64,000 bases of DNA. Origin: JAKZRT01 sp965247915. Lineage in GTDB: Bacteria; Pseudomonadota; Alphaproteobacteria; Rhodobacterales; Rhodobacteraceae. Shown piece after piece: positions 24,758 to 33,691 of this stretch. The stretch is from contig OZ252048.1 of the NCBI GenBank assembly GCA_965247915.1, forward strand, positions 2,976,001-3,040,000. Reading direction: 5' to 3'. The notes under the pieces are model-generated. The model was not told where the DNA came from and did not search any database. It saw nothing but the letters and a program-made list of their open reading frames with translations. Within the stretch, counting starts at the first letter, position 1. Every line of letters begins with the position of its first letter. The position numbers were made by a program, and so were the translations under genes.

Positions 24758-25814
24758 GGAAACTTTTTGAGATCGCCGTTTCGTTGCATTATCTCGCCGA
24801 GCATTTCAAATACAGAACGTTCAAGAACTTGTAACCGGTCCACCAACACAAGAATATTTTCAGGATACTCAGGTTCTGCTGTTCCATGACTCAAAGCATT
24901 ACACGTGGCGTAGATTGAAAGATAGTCCGATCGATCGAAGAAATCCCATGAGTAGTTTTTTGCCTTTTCTCCGAAAATCGTCGCAAACGCGTGCTATACT
25001 TTTGCTTTGAAGCCGGGATCAACCACGCAACGGTAAATTTCTTCGATATCCCCGGCCGTCAGCTTCCCGACTTTGGCCTCAACATATTTCGCGGTCTTTT
25101 CCTTCTTTTGATCCTTTGTTAATTTGTCCATTGGGCTCAGAATTTGGACGGCCTCAACCACGTTCTCAAATGCGTTCCATCTGGCGCTGAACATCTTGCC
25201 ATAGCGGTTCTCAAAATCTTTGGTAACCGAGCTGCGCGGCTCTCGCATCCAATACATTGCCGAATGGATGTGCGTTTGAATTTCGCCCGGAAGTGACTGT
25301 AATCTCTCCGAAATTTCGTCCACTTTTTCTGGTCGAATTTCCATACTCGCCGATGAAGTCGACGGAAACACGATGTAGTTCCACCAAGAAATCTCGCATC
25401 CCCATTCATTGGCATAATTTAGTGCTGCCAGAAATATATTTAGCCGTCTAATTGCATCCGCAACCGCATTCACGTCTTTGCCCGATACTCCTATGGTTGC
25501 ACTGAGCACGGTCAGCGCTCGACAACCGTGTTTTCAAGGTGCTCATTATGAAGAGTTATGCTCAGACTCGGAACGACTATGTCGGATTGTGGTGCCCGAA
25601 AATCTCCGTAGACCAATACACTAAAATCCTCTCCCCAACCCTTCGGCCAATGAGAAAATTTTTTCTCTAAACGTGCCCGGTCCATCGCGTGAGAATGGCT
25701 GAGCGAAGTCGGCTCCAGCTCCTTAGCGCGCAATAATACCTGCTGAAATTCGGCGTCAGGTTCCAATTCTTCAGCCCCAATAATTTGATTTGCATCCGAT
25801 ATTCTAAGCCGCAT
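24754..25814 (-). pseudogene. Hypothetical gene broken by a frameshift and an in-frame stop
   Basis: Three pieces read as one protein of about 350 residues. Piece 1 (25814 to 25512, starts MRLRISDANQIIG) ends at SLSITLHNEHLENTVVER. Piece 2 (25509 to 24994, from a GTG) continues in another frame; reading it upstream gives RALTVLSATIGVSGKDV, which overlaps the end of piece 1. After a TAG at 24994-24996 the same frame stays open as HAFATIFGEKAKNYSWDFF and on to NGDLKKFP, stop at 24754-24756. The helical, charged middle part might be HEPN-like but I do not recognise it. Lower GC than its neighbours, suggesting transfer. Sequencing errors could also explain the breaks. Confidence 0.65.
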
Positions 25815-25853
25815 TCACTTTCAGGCCAACCCGCTGAAGAATACGAAACAAGC

Positions 25854-25888
25854 GTAGGGTGGGCATTCTTGCCCACCATCCACCCTCA
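25854..25888. repeat. Palindromic repeat, copy 1 (GTAGGGTGGGCA type)
   Basis: GTAGGGTGGGCA, a short loop, then TGCCCACC form an 8-bp stem, followed by ATCCACCCTC. A second copy with compensating changes is at 26102-26134. Looks like a dispersed intergenic hairpin repeat. Confidence 0.6.
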
Positions 25889-25913
25889 CCACAACGCACA
25901 TAGGACCGCGTCC

Positions 25914-25941
25914 GACCGGGCGGGGGCGAGACTCGCGCCCG
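25914..25941 (-). repeat. GC-rich dispersed repeat, copy 1
   Basis: This 28-nt word is, on the opposite strand, identical at 27 of 28 positions to 29726-29753. It sits within a GC-rich intergenic block (25893-26100) that also has CGTCACGC and GCGTGACG arms. No gene seen in 25815-26132. Confidence 0.6.
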
Positions 25942-26101
25942 CGTCACGCTGAAAGCGTGCCTGCGGCGTGACGGGGCGGGCGGGCGCGATACGGAGTGAC
26001 CGGCGTCTTGGGATTTGTCCAGTGGACAAATCCAGCCGGGAACGAATGAGCGCAACGCGGCGAGGTCCCGGATCGGGTCCGGGACGGGTGGTCAAATGAA
26101 T

Positions 26102-26134
26102 GTAGGGTGCGCATTCATAGCGCACCATCCCCTC
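26102..26134. repeat. Palindromic repeat, copy 2 (GTAGGGTGCGCA type)
   Basis: GTAGGGTGCGCATTCATAGC then GCACCATCCCCTC: the stem is GGTGCGC with GCGCACC. Compared with copy 1 the central stem base pair is changed on both arms, so the hairpin, not the exact sequence, is kept. It ends at the stop codon of the next gene. Confidence 0.6.
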
Positions 26135-26609
26135 AATCAAAACTCCCCAGCACCGCTTCCAGCTTGGCCCAGACCGGCTGCCGCTCGGAACTGGGCCCGG
26201 GGATGAACAGCTCCACCACCCGCACCCGGTCGGTCTTGGCGACGCGGCCCAGCGTCACCACCTGCTCGCCCGCCTCAAGCTGATACAGCCGCTCGGCGAC
26301 CAGCCGGAAATTCGCCAGCGCCGGATAATCCCCGCCAATCGCCGGGGCGTCGGTGTCGATCAACAGCAGCATGTCGTCAAAAACGCCGGACTGCACAAAC
26401 CCGATGATCGTCCAGCCCTGCACCGGTGCCACCGCCTGCGGCCCGATCCCGGCCCCGTCCGTAGCCTCGGTGGGTAGTACCGGCGCGGTGCGAGGCCAGA
26501 TGTCTAACGTGTTCAGCGCAATCAACAGCCCGCCAACCGCCGTGATCAGCGCCGCCAAAGCGGTGATCACCCCGGTGGTCGTGGTCAGAAAACTTTTTTT
26601 CTCGGCCAT
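26133..26609 (-). CDS. Hypothetical membrane-anchored protein
   Basis: 158 residues from the ATG at 26609 (MAEKKSFLTTTTGVI); the frame is open further upstream but that part looks non-coding. One N-terminal hydrophobic helix (VITALAALITAVGGLLIAL) is followed by a probably periplasmic domain with GWTIIGFVQSGVFDDMLLLIDTD and LYQLEAGEQVVTLGRV, suggesting an SH3-like beta fold. Not recognised. Stands alone between repeats and glpK, all on the minus strand. Confidence 0.6.
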   Translation of the reverse strand: MAEKKSFLTTTTGVITALAALITAVGGLLIALNTLDIWPRTAPVLPTEATDGAGIGPQAVAPVQGWTIIGFVQSGVFDDMLLLIDTDAPAIGGDYPALANFRLVAERLYQLEAGEQVVTLGRVAKTDRVRVVELFIPGPSSERQPVWAKLEAVLGSFD

Positions 26610-26837
26610 TGCAGCCTCCAGCAAAATTCCGGTCTCTGCCTTGGCTCCGAAACTTACACAATGCGCGCAGGCTCGCAAACCGCGGCCCCCCTCGCCTTTT
26701 CAGGAGAGGGGATGGGGGAGAGGCCGCACCGGAAGCCGCACCGCAGGCGGGTGGTTCACTACTGTTACCGCTCAAACTGACAAATATATCAAAATCAACG
26801 GCTTAACCGGTTGCTTAACCTTGAGCACCGCGCCCGA

Positions 26838-28310
26838 CTAGCCCGTCAAAACCCGGCCCACCGCATCCTTCCACCCCCCATACCTCCGGTCCGCCTCGAC
26901 CCGCGCCATGCCCGGTTCGAACCGCCGATCCAGCGCCCAAGCTTGGCTGAATTCCGCCGCCCCCGGCCAGGCCCCGGCCGCCTGCCCGGCCAGCCAGGCC
27001 GCCCCCAAAGCGGTGGTCTCGGAAATCACCGGCCGGTCCACCGGCGCGCCCAAAATGTCGGCCAGAAACTGCATCGTCCAGTCGCTCGCCGTCATGCCCC
27101 CGTCGACCCGCAGCACCGTCTCCCCGGCCCCGGCCCAATCGGCCCGCATCGCCTCCAAAAGATCGCGGGTCTGGAAGCCCACGCTTTCCAGCGCCGCGCG
27201 GGCAAATTCCGCCGGCCCCGAGCCCCTTGTCAGCCCAAAGACCGCGCCGCGCGCCTCGGCGGCCCAATAGGGCGCGCCGAGCCCGGTGAAGGCCGGCACC
27301 AGGTACAGCTCCTGCCCCGGATCGGCCGCCTCGGCCAGTCCTTGCGTCTCGGCCGCATCGCCGATGATCCCCAGACCGTCGCGCAGCCACCCAACCACCG
27401 CGCCCGCAATGAAGATCGAGCCCTCCAGCGCATAGGTGGGCCGCCCGTCCAGTTGATAGGCGATCGTAGTCAGCATCCGGTTTTGCGACGCCACCGGCAC
27501 CTCGCCGGTGTTCAGCAGCGCAAAACACCCCGTCCCATAGGTCGATTTCATCATCCCGGGCGCAAAACACGCCTGCCCCAGTGTCGCCGCCTGCTGGTCG
27601 CCCGCGACGCCCAAAATCGGCAAAGCGCGGCCAATAACACCCGCCTCGGCCACCCCAAAATCACCAGCACAATCGCGCACCTCGGGCAGCATCGCCATCG
27701 GGATGTCCATCAGCCGACAGATATCGTCGTCCCAACAGCCATCGTGGATATTGTAGAGCATCGTCCGGGCGGCGTTGGTGGCATCGGTGGCATGGACCCG
27801 GCCCCCGGTCAGCCGCCAGATCAGAAAGCTGTCGACCGTCCCGAAGGCCAGTTTCCCGGCCTCGGCCCGGCCCCGCGCACCCGGGACATGATCGAGGATC
27901 CAGCGCAGTTTGGTGGCCGAGAAATAAGGGTCCAGCAGCAGCCCGGTCTTGGCGGTGATCTCGGCCTCGGCCCCCTGCGCCCTGAGATCGCGACAGTAAT
28001 CTGCGGTCCGCCGGTCCTGCCAAACAATCGCCCGGTGGATGGCAGTGCCGGTCTCGCGGTCCCAGACCAGCGTGGTTTCGCGCTGGTTGGTGATGCCGAT
28101 GGCAGCCACCTTGCCCGCGCCCTCAAGCGCTTGCGCGACGCAGGCCAGCGTCGTCGACCAGATGTCTTCCGGGTCGTGTTCGACCCAGCCCGATTGCGGC
28201 AGATGCTGGGTAAACTCGCGCTGGCCGCTAGCGCGCACCTGGCCAGGTCCGTCGAACAGGATGGCGCGGCTCGAAGTTGTCCCCTGATCAATCGCCAGAA
28301 TGCTGGTCAT
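26838..28310 (-). CDS. glpK: Glycerol kinase
   Basis: 490 residues from the ATG at 28310. FGGY kinase marks: phosphate loop DQGTTSSRAILFD, AIVWQDRR, FSATKLRWIL, GDQQAATLGQ, KSTYGTGCF, and the family signature VDGGMTASDWTMQFLADILG. Normal length (about 495). Converts glycerol to glycerol-3-phosphate in the cytosol. No other glp gene lies beside it; mtnA is divergent. Confidence 0.95.
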   Translation of the reverse strand: MTSILAIDQGTTSSRAILFDGPGQVRASGQREFTQHLPQSGWVEHDPEDIWSTTLACVAQALEGAGKVAAIGITNQRETTLVWDRETGTAIHRAIVWQDRRTADYCRDLRAQGAEAEITAKTGLLLDPYFSATKLRWILDHVPGARGRAEAGKLAFGTVDSFLIWRLTGGRVHATDATNAARTMLYNIHDGCWDDDICRLMDIPMAMLPEVRDCAGDFGVAEAGVIGRALPILGVAGDQQAATLGQACFAPGMMKSTYGTGCFALLNTGEVPVASQNRMLTTIAYQLDGRPTYALEGSIFIAGAVVGWLRDGLGIIGDAAETQGLAEAADPGQELYLVPAFTGLGAPYWAAEARGAVFGLTRGSGPAEFARAALESVGFQTRDLLEAMRADWAGAGETVLRVDGGMTASDWTMQFLADILGAPVDRPVISETTALGAAWLAGQAAGAWPGAAEFSQAWALDRRFEPGMARVEADRRYGGWKDAVGRVLTG

Positions 28311-28484
28311 CGGATCGCCTTTGTCATCAGCCCGCACCCGTCTTAGCATGGGCATCCCGAAGGTCCAGACGCGGGCAACGCGCGGCGGCGTCAGGGCGGT
28401 TTAACCGCTTTGCGGCAGATTTCGAATTTGCACAGCGGCGGCGGCCGGGCCAGACTGGCCGCGACGTTTTGTCGAGGAGCCCCC

Positions 28485-29585
28485 ATGAAGGTCAATGGCA
28501 TCCCCTTTCGGTCGATCTGGCACGACAAGCCCCGCGACCGGGTGCGGATCATCGATCAGCGCTGGCTGCCGCATGAATTTCGGGTGGTCACGATTGAGAC
28601 GCTCGAGGATTTCGCCACCGCGATCCGCGATATGTGCGTGCGCGACGCTCCGCTGATCGGGGCGACGGCGGCTTACGGGGTGGCGCGCGAGATGCGGCGC
28701 GACGGCTCGGATGGCGCGCTGGCGCGGGTCTGCGAAGAACTGGGCGGCACCCGGCCCACCGCGATCAACCTGAAATGGGCGCTGGACCGGTGCCGGACAG
28801 AACTGACGCCGCTAGCCCCTCAAGACCGCGCGCCGGTCGCCATGGCGCTGGCCGATGAGATCGCCGACGACGACGTTGCCATCAATCATGCCATCGGCCA
28901 GCACGGGCTGGGGCTGATCCGGGCTGTCGCGGCGCGCAAACCCAAGGGCGAGCCGGTGCGGCTGTTGACCCATTGCAACGCCGGCTGGCTGGCCACGGTC
29001 GACTGGGGCACGGCAACCAGTCCGATGTATCAGGCTCACGACGCAGGCCTCGACCTGCATGTCTGGGTTGACGAGACCCGGCCCCGAAATCAGGGCGCGC
29101 TGACCGCCTGGGAGCTGGGATCGCACGGCATCCCGCACACTTATATCACCGACAACGCAGGCGGACATCTGATGCAGCGCGGGTTGGTCGACATGGTGAT
29201 CACCGGCACCGACCGGACCACGGCGGCGGGCGATGTCGCCAACAAGATCGGCACCTATCTGAAAGCGCTGGCGGCGCGCGACAATGGGGTGCCGTTTTAT
29301 GTCGCCCTGCCGTCGCCGACGATCGACTGGACGATCGCGGATGGTGTGGCCGACATTCCGATCGAAGACCGGGCCGAGGCCGAGGTGGCGCGGGTTCAGG
29401 GGCGTCTGGATGGCCGGGTTGCCGAGGTCGAGGTGACGCCCGAAGGCAGCCCGGCGGCCAACCCGGCTTTTGACGTGACCCCGGCGCGGCTGGTGACCGG
29501 ATTGATCACCGAACGGGGCGTCGCACCGGCCTCGCGCGAGGGGTTGGCGCAACTCTTTCCAGAGCGGGATCGGAGGCCCGAATGA
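28485..29585 (+). CDS. mtnA: S-methyl-5-thioribose-1-phosphate isomerase
   Basis: 366 residues from ATG 28485 after GAGGAG. The eIF2B-like fold is clear: RDAPLIGATAAYGVA, catalytic Cys in LLTHCNAGWLATVDWGTA, catalytic Asp in VITGTDRTTAAGDVANKIGTY, and the end NPAFDVTPARLVTGLITERG. Works in methionine salvage, turning methylthioribose-1-phosphate into the ribulose form. Related ribose-1,5-bisphosphate isomerases are usually shorter. No other salvage gene is adjacent. Confidence 0.93.
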   Translation: MKVNGIPFRSIWHDKPRDRVRIIDQRWLPHEFRVVTIETLEDFATAIRDMCVRDAPLIGATAAYGVAREMRRDGSDGALARVCEELGGTRPTAINLKWALDRCRTELTPLAPQDRAPVAMALADEIADDDVAINHAIGQHGLGLIRAVAARKPKGEPVRLLTHCNAGWLATVDWGTATSPMYQAHDAGLDLHVWVDETRPRNQGALTAWELGSHGIPHTYITDNAGGHLMQRGLVDMVITGTDRTTAAGDVANKIGTYLKALAARDNGVPFYVALPSPTIDWTIADGVADIPIEDRAEAEVARVQGRLDGRVAEVEVTPEGSPAANPAFDVTPARLVTGLITERGVAPASREGLAQLFPERDRRPE

Positions 29586-29701
29586 CTGGGTTTCATGTGT
29601 CCCCATTGGGATATGGGGTTAAACTCTGAAACAGAACAATTAGAGCAAGACGAGATTGCTTTGAATCAACCGGATTTTGCCTTTCCCGGGGCGTCAGCCC
29701 C

Positions 29702-29764
29702 GGATTGCGCCTGCCCGCCCCATGGCGGGCGCGATTCTCGCCCCCGCCCGGTCAGGCGCAATCC
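29702..29764. repeat. GC-rich nested inverted repeat, containing copy 2 of the 28-nt dispersed repeat
   Basis: Outer arms GGATTGCGCCTG and CAGGCGCAATCC are perfect; inner arms GCCCGCC and GGCGGGC make a second hairpin. Positions 29726-29753 match 25914-25941 (opposite strand) at 27 of 28. It sits in the 256-bp gap between the convergent mtnA and amidase genes and could act as a bidirectional terminator or be a REP-like mobile hairpin. Confidence 0.6.
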
Positions 29765-29841
29765 TCGGTGCGTTAAGGTGGCGTTTCAGGCCATAGTCAT
29801 CATGCGCTGGTGCGAAATAATCAGACAGGAAACGCGCCCAT

Positions 29842-31275
29842 TTACCCAAGAGCCGCTGGACGGGGGTCAATCGGCGTCGTGTCCCAGCCAACGACGGTCT
29901 CGATGAACGCCGCGACCTGCAAAAGCCGGGCTTCGCCACGGGGCGGGCCGATCAATTGCAGGCCGAGCGGCATGCCATCGGGGGTGCGGCCAACCGGAAG
30001 CGACAGCGCTGGCAGGCCGGTGACAGTGGAGAGGAACGAAAATTTCAGCCAGTCGACGTAGGATGAGACCGGCTGACCATCGACGACTTTGGGATATTCC
30101 TCTTCGACCGGTCCGGGCGGCAGCCCGACCACCGGACAAGCCAACACGTCATAGCCGCCAAAAAATTCGCGCATGGCGTGGTAGATCACGGTCCGGTTGA
30201 CCTGGGCATCATAAACGTCTTCGATGGACAGGTCGCGGCCCAACTGGATGTTTTCCGCCAGCGTGCGTTTGTAATGCTTCTGCACCTCGTCGCCCAGCCG
30301 ACCGGGGCCAACCGCCCAGTTCATCGCGCGCAAAACCACATAGGTGCGGTCCAGCGTTGCCAATTCAGGGCAATTTTCTTCGACCACCGCGCCCTGTCCT
30401 TCGGCCGCGCGCAGTGCTGCAGTCAGAGCCTCGAGCACCGCAGGCTCGCAAGGGGCAAAACCGCCAAGCGTCGGGGCCCAGGCGATCCGGGGCACCGCGC
30501 CGCGCGCGCGCACGGCCGCAAGAAACGCCGTTCTCGGGGCCGGGAAGGATATTGGCCAGGTGGCGTTATAGCCCGACATCGCGTCGAGAAACAGCGCGGT
30601 GTCCTCGACGCTGCGCGCCATCGGGCCGGACAGCCCTTCCGAGTTGAACCCGGCGTCGCGCGGCCCTCCGCAGCGCCCGGGCGAGGGCCTGAGACCGACG
30701 ACCCCGCAATAGGCCGCCGGTGTCCTCAGCGACCCGGCCAAATCCGAGCCGTGGCTGAGCCAGACCTCGCCGGTGGCCAGCGACACCGCCGCACCGCCCG
30801 ACGAACCCCCGGCGTTCTTGGCGGTGTCATAGGGGTTGCGGGTTATACCGAACACCGCGTTGAAGGTATTCGCCCCGGCCCCCATTTCCGGGGTATTGGT
30901 CTTGCCGACCACAATACCACCGCGCCTTTCCAGGGTATCGACCAGCGGATCATTTTCAGCCGGCACAAAATCGGCAAGCCCCTTGGTGCCGCAGGTCGTG
31001 CGCACCCCTGCCACCGCATTCAAGTCTTTGATGCCGATCGGCAGACCGCCCAGCCACCCGGGATCGTCTGGATCGCCGCCGCCCCAGGCCGCTGCCGCCG
31101 CGCGCGCGCGGTCGCTGCAGGTTGTGACCACGGCGTTGACCGCTGGTTCGACTTCGGCGATGCGGGTCAGGCTGGCCTCGACCAGTTCGGCGGGCGAGAC
31201 TTCGCGGCGTCTGAGCATGTCAACAATAGTGCTGGCGCTCAGGCGGCAGAGGTCGGGGCCGGAGTATCGGGGCAT
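29842..31275 (-). CDS. Amidase-signature family hydrolase
   Basis: 477 residues. The amidase signature is intact: catalytic Lys in GLPIGIKDLNAVAGV, the Gly/Ser-rich NAGGSSGGAAVSLATG and SDLAGSLRTPAAYCG with the cis-Ser and nucleophile Ser. C-terminal LPALSLPVGRTPDGMPLGLQLIG is typical. Hydrolyses a small amide or carbamoyl compound; GatA is unlikely because gatB/gatC are absent. Divergent from the PLP enzyme operon (204-bp gap), so it may belong to the same nitrogen-compound pathway. Confidence 0.9.
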   Translation of the reverse strand: MPRYSGPDLCRLSASTIVDMLRRREVSPAELVEASLTRIAEVEPAVNAVVTTCSDRARAAAAAWGGGDPDDPGWLGGLPIGIKDLNAVAGVRTTCGTKGLADFVPAENDPLVDTLERRGGIVVGKTNTPEMGAGANTFNAVFGITRNPYDTAKNAGGSSGGAAVSLATGEVWLSHGSDLAGSLRTPAAYCGVVGLRPSPGRCGGPRDAGFNSEGLSGPMARSVEDTALFLDAMSGYNATWPISFPAPRTAFLAAVRARGAVPRIAWAPTLGGFAPCEPAVLEALTAALRAAEGQGAVVEENCPELATLDRTYVVLRAMNWAVGPGRLGDEVQKHYKRTLAENIQLGRDLSIEDVYDAQVNRTVIYHAMREFFGGYDVLACPVVGLPPGPVEEEYPKVVDGQPVSSYVDWLKFSFLSTVTGLPALSLPVGRTPDGMPLGLQLIGPPRGEARLLQVAAFIETVVGWDTTPIDPRPAALG

Positions 31276-31479
31276 GGTGGTTCCTGGGCCTTCAGCGCCG
31301 GATCAGCGCGTCCTCGGCACATTGCGCTGTCGTTCCCGGATTGGCAATCGCGCGGCGATCCGGCCCTTCTGCGCCCAAAAATTAGGGGCCGATTGCCAGG
31401 TCAGAATGTATTTGGATTTTCCGCCGGTATCGGCCAAAAGGGGCCAGGGCCAGCCGGACGGCGACAGAGCAGGGACCCA

Positions 31480-32535
31480 ATGCAGACACTCAGAAATCCA
31501 TTCCGGGGCGCGGGTCTTGAGATCGCGGCGCTGGCGGATATTCCGGCACCATCGACCGATGCGCGAGCCGTGGCCGGTCTGTTGGCGCGCTGCCCCGATC
31601 ATGCGCCGACCGCGATGCGCGACGCGACCGATCTGGCGCGGGCGGCGGGGGTTGGGCTGGGCAGGCTCTGGGTCAAGGACGAAAGCACGCGCATGGGGCT
31701 GGGCAGTTTCAAGGCGCTCGGCGCGGCCTATGCGATTGCCCGCGACGCACAGGACGGGCCGCTGGCGGGGGTGACCTATGTCGCCGCCTCGGCGGGCAAC
31801 CACGGGCTGTCGATTGCCGCCGGGGCGCGGGTTTTTGGCGCGCGCGCGGTGATCTATTTGGCCGAAGCGGTGCCCGATGCCTTTGCCGACCGGCTGCGCG
31901 CCCAGGGGGCCGAGGTGGTGCGCGCCGGCGATATTTACGCGGCCAGCCTGGCGGCGGCGATGGCGGCGGCCGAGGCGAACGGCAGGCACTTTTTGGCCGA
32001 CACATCCTGGCCCGGCTACACCAAATGCCCCTACCGCGTGATGGAGGGCTATCTGCAACTGATGGCCGAAACGCAAGCGCAGCTTGGCACCGCGCCCAGC
32101 CATATTTTCCTGCAGGCCGGTGTCGGCGGTCTGGCCGGATCGGCGGCGGCGATGGCGCGGGTGCTTTGGGGTGAGCGCCCCCGGATTGTGGTCGTCGAGC
32201 CCGCTGCCGCACCAGCGCTGCATGCCTCAATCAAGGCCGGCGGCCCGGTTGTGGCCGAAGGCCCGGTCTCGGTTATGGGGCGGCTGGATTGCAAGGAACC
32301 GTCGCTGATTGCGCTCAAGGGGCTGGCCCGCGACGCCGATGATTTTGTGCTTATCACCGAAGATGAAGCCCAGGCGGGCGCCAAACTGGCGGGCCGGCAC
32401 GGGCTGGTCTCGACACCCTCGGGCGCGGCCGGGCTGGCGGCGGTTTTCGCAGGCGACGGCGCGATGCGCGATGGTCTGGGCGTGACCGGCGCATCCCGCG
32501 TCCTGACCATTCTCAGCGAAGGCCCCGAGGCGTGA
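31480..32535 (+). CDS. PLP-dependent ammonia-lyase (diaminopropionate ammonia-lyase/threonine dehydratase-like)
   Basis: 351 residues from ATG 31480 after an AGCAGGGA site. Fold type II PLP enzyme: KDESTRMGLGSFKALGAAYA holds the PLP lysine, AASAGNHGLSIAAGARVFG binds the phosphate, and QAGVGGLAGSAAAMAR is the glycine loop. HAPTAMRDATDLARAAGVGLGRLWVKDES resembles the start of DpaL-type enzymes. Removes ammonia from a small amino acid; the substrate is unknown. Overlaps the next gene (GTGA), so the three genes here are translationally coupled. Confidence 0.85.
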   Translation: MQTLRNPFRGAGLEIAALADIPAPSTDARAVAGLLARCPDHAPTAMRDATDLARAAGVGLGRLWVKDESTRMGLGSFKALGAAYAIARDAQDGPLAGVTYVAASAGNHGLSIAAGARVFGARAVIYLAEAVPDAFADRLRAQGAEVVRAGDIYAASLAAAMAAAEANGRHFLADTSWPGYTKCPYRVMEGYLQLMAETQAQLGTAPSHIFLQAGVGGLAGSAAAMARVLWGERPRIVVVEPAAAPALHASIKAGGPVVAEGPVSVMGRLDCKEPSLIALKGLARDADDFVLITEDEAQAGAKLAGRHGLVSTPSGAAGLAAVFAGDGAMRDGLGVTGASRVLTILSEGPEA

Positions 32536-33691
32536 ACGTCTTTGAGGTCAGCGAATACCGGGCGCGAGTGGCGCGCGCGCAAGGTATGATGGCCGAGGCC
32601 GATCTGGCCGCGCTGTTGCTGACCACCGAGCCCGAGGTCCGCTATTTCTCGGGCTATCTGACCCGGTTCTGGGAAAGCCCGTCGCGGCCGTGGTTTCTGA
32701 TTGTACCCGCCGGCGGCGACCCGGTCGCGGTGATTCCCGAGATCGGCGCAGCCCTGATGGCGCGCGGCTGGATCGACGACATCCGGACCTGGGCGTCGCC
32801 ACAGCCCGAGGATGAGGGCGTCAGCCTTTTATCCCGGACGCTTAACGAGTTGACCGCCTCGGACGCGCGCATTGGTCTGCCGATGGGCCCCGAGACCCAT
32901 CTGCGGATGCCGCTGGATGATCTGGCGCGCCTTGGCAACGCGCTCGGCGACCGACAGCTTGCCCCGGACGCGGGCATTATCCAGCGCCTGCGCATGGTAA
33001 AATCCGAGGCCGAGATCGGCAAGATCCGCGCCGCCTGCGCGGTGGCCGACCGCGCCTTTGGCCGGGTCGGCGAGGTGGCGCGCGCGGCGGTGCCGCTGGA
33101 CGAAGTGTTCCGCCGGTTTCAGATGATGGCGCTGGATGAAGGGGCTGATTGGGTGCCGTATCTGGCTGGCGCGGCGGGGCACGGTGGCTACGCCGATGTC
33201 ATCTCGCCCGCCACCAGGCGGCCGCTGGCCCGCGGCGACGTGCTGATGCTAGACACCGGGCTGGTGCGCGACGGGTATTTCTGCGATTTCGACCGGAACT
33301 TTTCGGTTGGCCCGCCTGACCGAGTGGTTGCCGACGCGCACCGTCGGCTGATCGAAGCGACCCACGCGGGGTTCGCGGTGGCGCGCCCGGGGCCACGGCG
33401 CGCGATCTCTTTCACGCCATGGACCGGATCGTCACCGGCGGCGCGGGCGGATCGGGGGCCGGGCGGCTGGGCCACGGGCTGGGCATGGCGCTGACCGAAT
33501 GGCCGTCGCTGAGCGCGCGTGACGCCACGGTGCTGGAGCCGGGTATGGTGCTGACGCTGGAGCCAGACATCGAGACCGCGCCCGGCCTTTGCATGGTTCA
33601 CGAGGAAAACATCGTGATCCGCGCGGACGGGGCCGAGTGGCTGTCGACCCCGTCTGGTCCGGATATCGTGGTTCTGGAGGGCAATCCGTGA
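32532..33691 (+). pseudogene. M24-family metallopeptidase with one apparent frameshift
   Basis: The frame from GTG 32532 reads as an M24 (Xaa-Pro peptidase/ectoine-hydrolase-like) protein: creatinase N-domain with RYFSGYLTRFWESP, then metal ligands in DVLMLDTGLVRDGYFCDFDRNF. At the G-run 33389-33392 one base seems missing. In the +1 frame the protein continues ATARDLFHAMDRIVTGG, LGHGLGM (His), LTLEPDIE and VHEENIVI (Glu), to a stop at 33691. Together about 386 residues, a normal length. The homopolymer position makes a sequencing error as likely as a true mutation. Confidence 0.8.

Noticed and set aside
26811..28346. 511-residue open frame antisense to glpK
   Set aside because: Composition is Arg/Pro/Gly-rich shadow coding; glpK on the other strand is unambiguous.
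30178..31479. 434-codon upstream extension of the PLP ammonia-lyase frame
   Set aside because: It is antisense to the amidase gene and lacks family features; the real start is ATG 31480 with a ribosome site.
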